DNA of 50,395 bases, taken from Crocinitomicaceae bacterium (lineage in GTDB: Bacteria; Bacteroidota; Bacteroidia; Flavobacteriales_D; Crocinitomicaceae). The stretch is from assembly GCA_020436025.1 (NCBI GenBank), contig JAGQYP010000026.1, positions 1-50,395 on the forward strand. The letters are read 5' to 3'. Shown one piece after another: positions 24,036 to 32,300 of the stretch; position 1 is the stretch's first letter; each line of letters starts with the position of its first letter. A program made the position numbers and the translations under genes. The notes below the pieces were generated by a model. That model saw nothing but the letters and a program-made list of their open reading frames with translations, was not told the DNA's origin and did no database searches.

Positions 24036-25553
24036 ATGAACGTTATCCTAAATAAGAGAACAAAAGAAGTCCACATTGGTTCGCTATCTGTTGGAAATGA
24101 ATCTCCTATTTTGATTCAGTCGATGACAATGGCGGATAGTCTGGATGTTAATAAAACAGTGGAAGAATGCATTCATTTGTTTGAAAAAGGATGTCCATTA
24201 ATCCGTTTGGCCATTCCGTCTGTGAAAGCTGCCAAAAATTTGAAGAATATTAAGTTGGAGATTGAAAAACGAGGGTATGACATACCTCTAGTCGCAGATA
24301 TTCATTTTACCCCTGAGGCTGCTGAAATTGCTTCAAAATTTGTGGAAAAGGTTCGAATCAATCCAGGAAATTTTGCGGATCGGAAAAGATTCGAGTCTAT
24401 CGAATATACTGCTGAAGAATACGATTTGGAATTGAAGCGTATCGAAAAAGACATCCAGCCCTTTATCGATTCTTGTAGGCAAAATCAGACCTCAGTTCGA
24501 ATTGGAGTAAACCACGGTTCGCTTTCCGATCGAATCACTTCATATTATGGAGACACTCCTAAAGGCATGGTTGAGTCGGCGTTGGAATATCTAGCCTTTT
24601 TCAATAATCAGAATTTTGAAAATGTTGTAGTTTCCTTAAAATCTTCTAATCCACAAATCATGATAGAGGCCAATCGTTTGTTTGTGGTTGAACAGGAAAA
24701 AAGAGGGTGGAATTTTCCTCTCCATTTGGGCGTAACGGAAGCCGGTGATGGAGAAGACGGTAGAATCAAATCCGCTTTAGGAATTGGAACCTTATTGAAG
24801 GAAGGCATTGGGGATACTATTCGTGTTTCCTTAACAGAGAATCCTGAAAATGAAATTCCCGTTGCTCAATTTTTAGCGGAAGAATTTGGTCGGAAAAAAG
24901 CATTTCCTGAATTAAATATTTACGCGAAAAACCCGACAATTCCTGAAGTTTTTACACACCCTGAACAATGTAATGGTTGGACGGTATTTGATTTGGCCAA
25001 ACAAAGTCCAGAGGAATTACATCAATTCTTGTTGAAGCAACAGGAAAAAGAACAAGCTTCTCCCGTATTATTTCATGGGAACTATTCGGAGAAGGATTTG
25101 GACAAATTTCTAATTCGAGCAACTGTAGATTTTGGTTCGGTTCTTTTAAATGGTTGGGGAAATGGAATGTGCATTCAGAATGAGAATTTTGGATCGGAAG
25201 TGATCGTAAATATTGCAAATGGAATTCTTCAAGCTACCCGAAGAAAAATTTCTAAAACCGAATACATTTCTTGCCCTTCTTGTGGTCGGACTCGATTTGA
25301 TCTTCAAAAAACCACCGCCCAAATCAAAGAAAAAACAAATCATTTGGTTGGATTGAAAATCGGAATCATGGGATGCATTGTCAATGGACCCGGAGAAATG
25401 GCCGATGCAGATTATGGGTATGTGGGTTCTGGAATTGGAAGAATCACCTTGTACAAAAAGAAAGAAATCATTCAAAAGAACATTCCTGAAGAGGATGCCG
25501 TGAATGCATTAATTCGTTTGATTCGTGAAAATGGAGATTGGGTAGATCCTTAG
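24036..25553 (+). CDS. ispG: 4-hydroxy-3-methylbut-2-en-1-yl diphosphate synthase (MEP pathway)
   Basis: 505 residues. Converts MEcPP to HMBPP with a 4Fe-4S cluster, the penultimate MEP-pathway step. The N-terminal TIM barrel begins at PILIQSMTMADSLDV and contains LVADIHF, VRINPGNF and IRIGVNHGSLSDR-like motifs. The Fe-S domain has SCPSCGRT (C413, C416) and MGCIVNGPGE (C447, E454). The protein is longer than E. coli IspG (about 370) because of an insert between barrel and cluster domain, as in plants and Bacteroidota, though shorter than many Bacteroidota homologues. It shows that isoprenoid precursors are made by the MEP route here, which would feed the prenyl synthase and sterol genes at 39961-45836. 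Confidence 0.93.
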   Translation: MNVILNKRTKEVHIGSLSVGNESPILIQSMTMADSLDVNKTVEECIHLFEKGCPLIRLAIPSVKAAKNLKNIKLEIEKRGYDIPLVADIHFTPEAAEIASKFVEKVRINPGNFADRKRFESIEYTAEEYDLELKRIEKDIQPFIDSCRQNQTSVRIGVNHGSLSDRITSYYGDTPKGMVESALEYLAFFNNQNFENVVVSLKSSNPQIMIEANRLFVVEQEKRGWNFPLHLGVTEAGDGEDGRIKSALGIGTLLKEGIGDTIRVSLTENPENEIPVAQFLAEEFGRKKAFPELNIYAKNPTIPEVFTHPEQCNGWTVFDLAKQSPEELHQFLLKQQEKEQASPVLFHGNYSEKDLDKFLIRATVDFGSVLLNGWGNGMCIQNENFGSEVIVNIANGILQATRRKISKTEYISCPSCGRTRFDLQKTTAQIKEKTNHLVGLKIGIMGCIVNGPGEMADADYGYVGSGIGRITLYKKKEIIQKNIPEEDAVNALIRLIRENGDWVDP

Positions 25554-25903
25554 TTCATGATTTCATCCTTCTCGAAGAAATCATTCATTAAAAATTTTCT
25601 TAACCGGTCTAATTCTTCTTTAGCCTTGATATTTCCATCCTGAGCTTTGGATTTGGTATGGTAATAATAGTCCAGGGAGTTTCCAAACAAATCGCGTTTA
25701 ATCAAATTCCGGATTTCTTCAATGTAGGGACTTGCTTCAATTAAGACGTATTCGATATCGCCTAAAACCTTTTGTTCTTCATCAGTTAATTTCGACTTTG
25801 CCTTAAGTTCAGCATATTTAGGTAATAGTGCACGCACCTGCTCAAGGACCTTTTCCATGTCAGATCTTAAATTACCCATATATTTGTCAAAATTCTCTTC
25901 CAT
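25550..25903 (-). CDS. small helical hypothetical protein
   Basis: 117 residues, highly charged, no signal peptide or membrane segment. It is almost entirely predicted alpha-helix (MEKVLEQVRALLPKYAELKAKSKLTDEEQKV split over two helices; AKEELDRLRKFLMNDFF at the end), so a small cytoplasmic helical bundle or coiled-coil partner is likely. Its 3' end overlaps the 3' end of ispG by four bases in tail-to-tail orientation. Codon use looks normal. Family not recognised. Confidence 0.5.
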   Translation of the reverse strand: MEENFDKYMGNLRSDMEKVLEQVRALLPKYAELKAKSKLTDEEQKVLGDIEYVLIEASPYIEEIRNLIKRDLFGNSLDYYYHTKSKAQDGNIKAKEELDRLRKFLMNDFFEKDEIMN

Positions 25904-25966
25904 TTGTTCGGATGATGATTTAAAGATATAAATTTTTAAAAATCAGCTATCAAAACACAAAATTAA

Positions 25967-27088
25967 TTGTCCGGAATTTATGTTCATATCCCGTTTTGTA
26001 AGCAGAAGTGCAGCTATTGCGACTTCCACTTCTCAACAAATAAACGGCTGGAATCCGAAATGGTGGGGGCAATGCTTGAGGAAATTATCCACAAAAAAGA
26101 ACACTTTCCCACATTTTCAGTTGAAACCATCTATTTCGGCGGAGGTTCCCCAAGTTTTATCGACCCAAAAGGACTAGCTAAGATTCTTGACTCAATACGG
26201 GAAAATTTCGAAGTTTCAAATCCTCTTGAAGTGACTATCGAATGCAATCCAGACGATGTTTCTAGGGAGTTTGCTTTGGAAATCGCAAAAATGGGTTTTA
26301 ATCGAATTAGTCTAGGTATTCAGTCTTTTTTTGATGAGGATTTGAAAATGATGAATCGGGCTCACAATGTGAATCAGGTAGAAGCCTCCATCCAGAATTT
26401 AAAAGAAGCTGGATTTGATAATATCACCATCGATTTGATCTATGGGCTCCCCGGTTCTAATTTGAAAAAATGGGAAGAGAATTTGGAAAAGGCTATAGCC
26501 TTAGATGTTCCCCATATTTCTTCGTATTGTTTGACTATTGAGGATCGTACTTTGCTCAAACATCAATTAGAATCAGGAGAACTAAGCCCGATCTCAGAAA
26601 AGGCCAATCTGGAACAATATGAATTGTTAGTTTCTAAATTGAATGATGCCGGTTATGAGCAATACGAAATCTCCAATTTTGCGAAAAATGGATATCAGTC
26701 AATCCACAATTCCAGCTACTGGAAGAACGAAGATTATCTTGGAATTGGTCCATCTGCACATTCGAAGGTGGGAAACAAAAGATTTTGGAATATATCGAAT
26801 AATAATCAGTTTATAAAACGTTTTAAAACGAATAATCAATATTGGGAAGAAGAAGTTTTGTCTGAAAGGGACATTTTTAATGAATTGATAATGATAGGCT
26901 TACGAACAAAAACAGGAGTCAAGCTCAAGGATTTACAAAAATTCCCATTCTATAAATCCGAATTCCTTCCTGAGCTTGAAAAATTGATTCAAACTGGAAA
27001 AATTCAAAGAGAAAACGAGACGATTTGGATTGAAGGGAAGAACAAATTCATTGCGGATACAATAATATCCGACCTATTTATCGTTTGA
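25967..27088 (+). CDS. hemW: radical SAM heme chaperone HemW
   Basis: 373 residues, normal family length. HemW binds heme and a 4Fe-4S cluster and is thought to deliver heme to target proteins; it is often mis-annotated as HemN. It has C11-x3-C15-x2-C18 (FCKQKCSYCDF) directly after the YVHIPF start, FGGGSPS, LGIQSF and the HNSSYW motif typical of HemW, and lacks the HemN N-terminal extension. The start must be TTG at 25967: a TAA stop immediately precedes it (25964-25966) and the first ATG lies beyond the cysteine motif. Confidence 0.9.
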   Translation: MSGIYVHIPFCKQKCSYCDFHFSTNKRLESEMVGAMLEEIIHKKEHFPTFSVETIYFGGGSPSFIDPKGLAKILDSIRENFEVSNPLEVTIECNPDDVSREFALEIAKMGFNRISLGIQSFFDEDLKMMNRAHNVNQVEASIQNLKEAGFDNITIDLIYGLPGSNLKKWEENLEKAIALDVPHISSYCLTIEDRTLLKHQLESGELSPISEKANLEQYELLVSKLNDAGYEQYEISNFAKNGYQSIHNSSYWKNEDYLGIGPSAHSKVGNKRFWNISNNNQFIKRFKTNNQYWEEEVLSERDIFNELIMIGLRTKTGVKLKDLQKFPFYKSEFLPELEKLIQTGKIQRENETIWIEGKNKFIADTIISDLFIV

Positions 27089-27093
27089 TGTAT

Positions 27094-27101
27094 TATTTTT
27101 G
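27094..27101 (+). promoter_or_regulatory. -7 box of the methionine sulfoxide reductase gene
   Basis: TATTTTTG, seven bases before the ATG at 27109 and just after the hemW stop. Confidence 0.4.
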
Positions 27102-27108
27102 TTGATTC

Positions 27109-27594
27109 ATGGAAACACTACACATCGATCAGTCTTTATCCAAAGAGGAAAAATACAAATCACTTCTTCCTCAAATCGAAGGACTCATTTCTTCAGAGAA
27201 GGATACCATTGCCAACTTGGCCAATGTTGCTGCAGTAATTTACGAAAGCTTTGATTTTCTATGGGTTGGATTTTATTTGCAGAAAGGCAAGGAATTGGTT
27301 CTCGGACCTTTTCAAGGACCACTGGCTTGCACTCGTATTCAGTTTGGAAGAGGGGTTTGTGGAAAATCCTGGGAAATAAATCAGCCAATCATTGTACCAA
27401 ATGTAGATGAGTTTGCGGATCATATTGCCTGCAGTTCGCTATCCAAGTCCGAAATTGTGATTCCTTTTTCAACACCTACATACGAAGCCATTATTTTCGA
27501 CTTAGACAGTGAGAAATTAGCAGATTTCGATGAAACGGATCAAAAATACCTTCAAAAGGTCTGCGATCTGCTGAATACCTATTGTGTTGAATAA
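27109..27594 (+). CDS. msrC: free methionine-(R)-sulfoxide reductase (GAF fold)
   Basis: 161 residues. Reduces free L-methionine-R-sulfoxide in the cytoplasm. The GAF-domain enzyme is recognised by FLWVGFY, LGPFQGPLACTRI, GRGVCGKSWE and DHIACSSLSKSEIVIPF. The three cysteines C74, C84 and C108 correspond, with a constant offset of ten, to the E. coli residues 84, 94 and 118, so the catalytic/resolving set is intact. The 3' end overlaps the next gene by 11 bases. Confidence 0.93.
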   Translation: METLHIDQSLSKEEKYKSLLPQIEGLISSEKDTIANLANVAAVIYESFDFLWVGFYLQKGKELVLGPFQGPLACTRIQFGRGVCGKSWEINQPIIVPNVDEFADHIACSSLSKSEIVIPFSTPTYEAIIFDLDSEKLADFDETDQKYLQKVCDLLNTYCVE

Positions 27595-29197
27595 ATTTCT
27601 ACTGATTTATATAGCTCTTTTTTTAACTGCTTGTGCGCAAGTTGGTCGTTTGTCTGGCGGACCAAAAGACGAAGCAGCTCCTCAGATCAATGAGACAAAA
27701 TCTTATCCTTTACCAGGTGCTACTAATTTCAACGGGGATCGCATGGAAATTGCTTTTGATGAATACATTTCACTTTCTGGAATTAAACAAAAAGTAACCA
27801 TCAATCCACCATTTGAAAAGGGAAAAGAACCCGATTTTAAAATGAAAGGAAAAAAATTAATCATCAAATTCAATGATTCCTTAAAACCTAATACAACTTA
27901 TAATTTCAGTTTCAATCGAGGAATTAAGGACATCACTGAAAAAAATGACTCCTTATTTCAGTTTGCATTTTCAACCGGGCCCTATTTAGATTCCATGTCG
28001 GTGGCAGGAAGAGCGATTGATGGATATACCAACCAACCATTAGAAAACGTGACCTTACTTCTTTTTGAAGAGATGGAGGATTCCACACCTTACAAAGCAA
28101 CACCAACTTATTTCACACAAACGGATAAGGAAGGCGCCTTTCATTTAAGATACATTAAAGAAGGGGAATACTTAATTTTTGCCTTGGGAGATCAAAACAG
28201 AAACAATCTGTACGACTTAACAACTGAAAGCTTTGGTTTTATTGAGGAGCCAATGAAATTTTCAACGGATTCTGTACATCAAACTGGCGTGCTTTTTCGA
28301 ATGTCTCAGATTACTCCGGATCAATTATTCTTGAGAGAATACGAACATGAATTTCCCGGACCACTTATTCTGAAATTCAATAAAGATGTGGAGAATTTTA
28401 ATCTCAAAACGATCCGAGATTCCAGCATACAATTTTCATTGGATCTGAAAAGTGAGGATGATTCATTGATCTGCTGGATTCCCCCGATTGATACAGATAC
28501 ACTTGCCTTAAAGATTATTGCCAATGATTCTATTTTAGATACATTAACCTTGTCCATGAGGTATTTAGGAAAAGGATCCAATGCTGAATTACGAGTTCCG
28601 GAGTTTAAATTAGTAGCCAACGCCAAACCAAGTTTGGATTATTACGACACCTTGGAAATCACTTCCACTTTACCCATTGGGTATATTGACTCAAGTCGGA
28701 TCTACGCCATAGACAAAGACAGTAATCTAGTGGAAGGATTACATTTCAATTCGAATTACAGAAAAATCACGGTTTACGGGAACTGGGAACCAAAAATGCA
28801 ATACCGATTGATTATCCCGGATTCGGCTGTTGTTTCAAAATATGGGTATAAAAATGATTCTACTCAGATTATTTTCAACAAACAACAAAGTGATTATTAT
28901 GGGAACTTATTCCTCAATCTCCGGGTAGCCGAACCATCGGCATATGTGCTGGAATTAATGAACGCAGCCAACAAAGTATTGCGGACTGTTGAACTAGACC
29001 AAAGTAGTCGTGTAAAATTCGAATTATTGGCTCCGGGAAATTATAAATTCAGACTGATCAAAGACTCCAATAACAACGGCAAATGGGATCCAGGGAATTA
29101 CATGGAAAAGATCCAGCCAGAAAGAGTTTACTATTTGGAATCCCCCGTAAACATGAGATCCAACTGGGATCAGGAGGTGGATTGGAAGATTAGGTGA
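27584..29197 (+). CDS. lipoprotein with bacterial Ig-like domain
   Basis: 537 residues. SPII lipobox FLTACAQ with Cys17, then VGRLSGGPKDEAAPQI, which is the characteristic opening of the Bacteroidota Ig-like (Big_5) lipoproteins of about 550 residues. The Ig-like domain covers about 40-130 (MEIAFDEYISLSG, INPPFEKGKEP, LKPNTTYNFSFN); a carboxypeptidase-regulatory-like strand set (GRAIDGYTNQPLENVTLLL) follows at about 145, and the C-terminus (GNYKFRLIKDSNNNGKWD) is a second beta-sandwich. Start is GTG 27584 (TTG 27587 possible), inside the end of the upstream gene, implying translational coupling. Function unknown; outer-membrane lipoprotein. Confidence 0.75.
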   Translation: MLNKFLLIYIALFLTACAQVGRLSGGPKDEAAPQINETKSYPLPGATNFNGDRMEIAFDEYISLSGIKQKVTINPPFEKGKEPDFKMKGKKLIIKFNDSLKPNTTYNFSFNRGIKDITEKNDSLFQFAFSTGPYLDSMSVAGRAIDGYTNQPLENVTLLLFEEMEDSTPYKATPTYFTQTDKEGAFHLRYIKEGEYLIFALGDQNRNNLYDLTTESFGFIEEPMKFSTDSVHQTGVLFRMSQITPDQLFLREYEHEFPGPLILKFNKDVENFNLKTIRDSSIQFSLDLKSEDDSLICWIPPIDTDTLALKIIANDSILDTLTLSMRYLGKGSNAELRVPEFKLVANAKPSLDYYDTLEITSTLPIGYIDSSRIYAIDKDSNLVEGLHFNSNYRKITVYGNWEPKMQYRLIIPDSAVVSKYGYKNDSTQIIFNKQQSDYYGNLFLNLRVAEPSAYVLELMNAANKVLRTVELDQSSRVKFELLAPGNYKFRLIKDSNNNGKWDPGNYMEKIQPERVYYLESPVNMRSNWDQEVDWKIR

Positions 29198-29368
29198 TGG
29201 TTGATCAACTAATTGTTAAGTGTTTTAATAGTTTCCAGAATTGCTCATTCATCAGTAAAAAGCACACCTGAATCAATAATCTTACATTTACTTTGATTTC
29301 CCTCCAACCTTTGATAAATTGTTCACGTTCTTGTTGTTAAGACGAATCAATTTCTTAGACTACTTATT

Positions 29369-32300
29369 ATGAAAAACCTTTACCTTCTAATTTGCTGTAC
29401 ATTATATTTTGTACCCTTGTTTTCGCAAAACTGGATGAACTCTGCAGGGAGTTTGTACCATGATGAATCCTATGATGTAGAAACGGATGCCTCCGGTAAT
29501 ATTTACACCACTGGATACACTACTTCTCAATCCGTATTCGGAGGATCTCTAACAATCAACACTAATGGATTTAGTGATGTTTATGTTTCAAAAAGTGACC
29601 CTAATGGCAATTTTTTGTGGGTGAAAGTATTCGGAGGAGCCATGGCTGATAGAGGATATGATCTAGAACTTGACAACAATGGAAATATATATGTAACAGG
29701 GTATTATCAAGGAACTGCACAATTTGATTCCTTTGTAATTACCTCTAATGGGTCACAGGATATATTTGTGGCCAAACTAAATAATCAAGGAGATGTGCTT
29801 TGGGTTAAAAGCGAAGGAGGACCTAGTGGAGACACAGGTTATGGAATTACAGTAGATGGTTCGGGAAATGTCATAGCCACTGGACAATTTAAAGGAACAG
29901 CCAATATAGGTCCGAATAATTTTAGTAGTGCTCTTAATCCAACAACTGGTCTTCCCGAATTTGATATTTTCGTTTCCAAATATGACGCCAACGGAAACGA
30001 TCTTTGGTCTATTCAAGGATCCGCAAAGTATGATGATCGGGGTCTTGCCATAAAAACAGATGCGAATGACAATATTTTAGTGACTGGACAATTTTCAGAT
30101 ACTCTAACGATTGCAGGTTCAACGCATAACAATACGATTTACAATGCAGGGATGCTTTTGAAATTAGATCCTTCTGGGAATGAAGTTTGGTTTAAAAGAA
30201 TGGGAGCTGTTCAAACATTAGTTTATGATCTTGAAATAGATGACCAAAACAACATTTTTATAACAGGAGACTTTCAAGGACAATTAATGATCCTGAACAC
30301 TAATGGAATTCCTTCCTTTCTTTCTGGAAATTACCAGTATCGCATATTTCTTATCAAATTCAATGAAGCTGGAGACGTGGTTTGGATGACAAAAGACGAT
30401 TCCGACTCTGAAGTTTCCTCCAAAGCAATTACCATGGATGCAAGTGGGAATATCTATCTCGCTGGAACATTTAAATGTGTCATGAATACCTATGCAGATG
30501 AATTGGGAGAAGGATATTTTAATTCAGTTGGGTTCAATGATGTATTTATAGCAAAATTTAATTCTTCTGGAACTAGAGACTGGATGAGACAGTATGGTGG
30601 TCCTTATGATGACTATTGTTCTGGAATTGCCATCAATCAAGTTGATAAACCCATTATTTCAGGTGGGTATACTGAATTTTTCAATTATCCACGAGGGGGA
30701 AATTTCGCTTATTTCAATGGGGTCAATAACCAATATGGAAGCCCGGTATCGCAGAATGGTTGTACACCTGTTGCTTATTATGATTACTTAAATGCGAGAG
30801 GAAACAAAGATATTTTTGTAGGGAATCCAGTGGATTTAAATATTTCACATTACTACTACTATCAATATACTACCTCATGTGGTTTAACAAGTGAGCCATG
30901 TATTTTGTTGACTTGTCCAGATACAGTTGAGTTTTGCTATGAAGGAGGCATATCCATAGCAAGTAAAACTCCGAATAATGGGAGATATGCTCATACGATT
31001 AATTCTTCAACTCAAAATGATCACCCTGGGCCGTTTTTCAATTACTTATGGAATACGGGTTCGACAGATCTTTCGATCCAAATCGGAACAGGCGGATCAG
31101 GTACCTATTGGGTAGAATCAAATAGGATTGATGGATGTAACCAATATATAGATTCGGTTGAAGTGATTATTCATGATCTACCTAATTTACCAGTTTTATC
31201 AGATAATTTTGGTATAAATAGCTTGACTCCGGCTCCGTACAATGATATTACTGTATGTCAAGATACAGTTACCACATGGATCAATGGACTGGATTCTAAT
31301 TTGACTTTAATTTATGAAACTCCTGCAGGAACATTTAACGATACTCTTCCTCATGATTTTACTACTTCGGGACTGTATACCGTAAAAGTTGTTGATTCAA
31401 ATTCCTGTGTAAACTTTGATAAGTTCAACATTACAATTGAAGCACCACAAGCAGATACTTTAGTGCCTTATGTTCTTTTTTCGAATGATACTGTTTGTGA
31501 AGGGGATAAAATCTATTATGTCATTGCAGACTCAATTTCTAACCCAACAGGAATTTATACTCCTTTCTGTAGTTCGGCACTACTCGTTCCCAATGGCCCA
31601 TGTTTGAATTTTAATATTCTACCCTCCACTACAGGCTGGTATTATGTTAACAAGACGATAGTTCTAGGTTATTCAAACAGCTGCGGAACTGCATCTATTT
31701 CTTATCAAGTAGTTGATTCGATTTATATAACGGTTCTGGCACGTCCAACAGCAAATTATTCAGTTTCAGGGGATCCGCTTCTTTGCCCGGGAGATGAGGT
31801 TCAAGTTTGGACTTCAGATACCATTTCTGGATTCACTTGGAGTGGTTTTGGGATTTCGGGTATTAATTCAGCAGGGGATACAATCAGCGTTAGTTTAGAT
31901 GGAATTTATGCCTATGGCGGAACACTAGTAGATAGTGTAACTGGCTGTAGCAAAAACTTTTCGAAATCCTTTACAGTTAACTACAAAAGTGCTGCACATA
32001 TAGTGAGCAATTCACCTGATAATATTATTTGCCCAAATGATTCTATTCTACTTACTTGTACAGATCCTGCAATTACTTATACTTGGATTGGACCATTGGG
32101 CAATACAATTGGCAATACGCAATCGATTTATGCGGATATTCCTGGATTTTATCATTGCATTATTTTGGATCTGGATAGTTGCATTTTAACTTCAAATTCC
32201 ATTGAATTAAAAGAATATAACACACCCTATATCATTCCGGAACCAGGTACGGAATTATGCCATAATGGGGCAATTCAATTAACTGCCTTTTATAGTGGTT

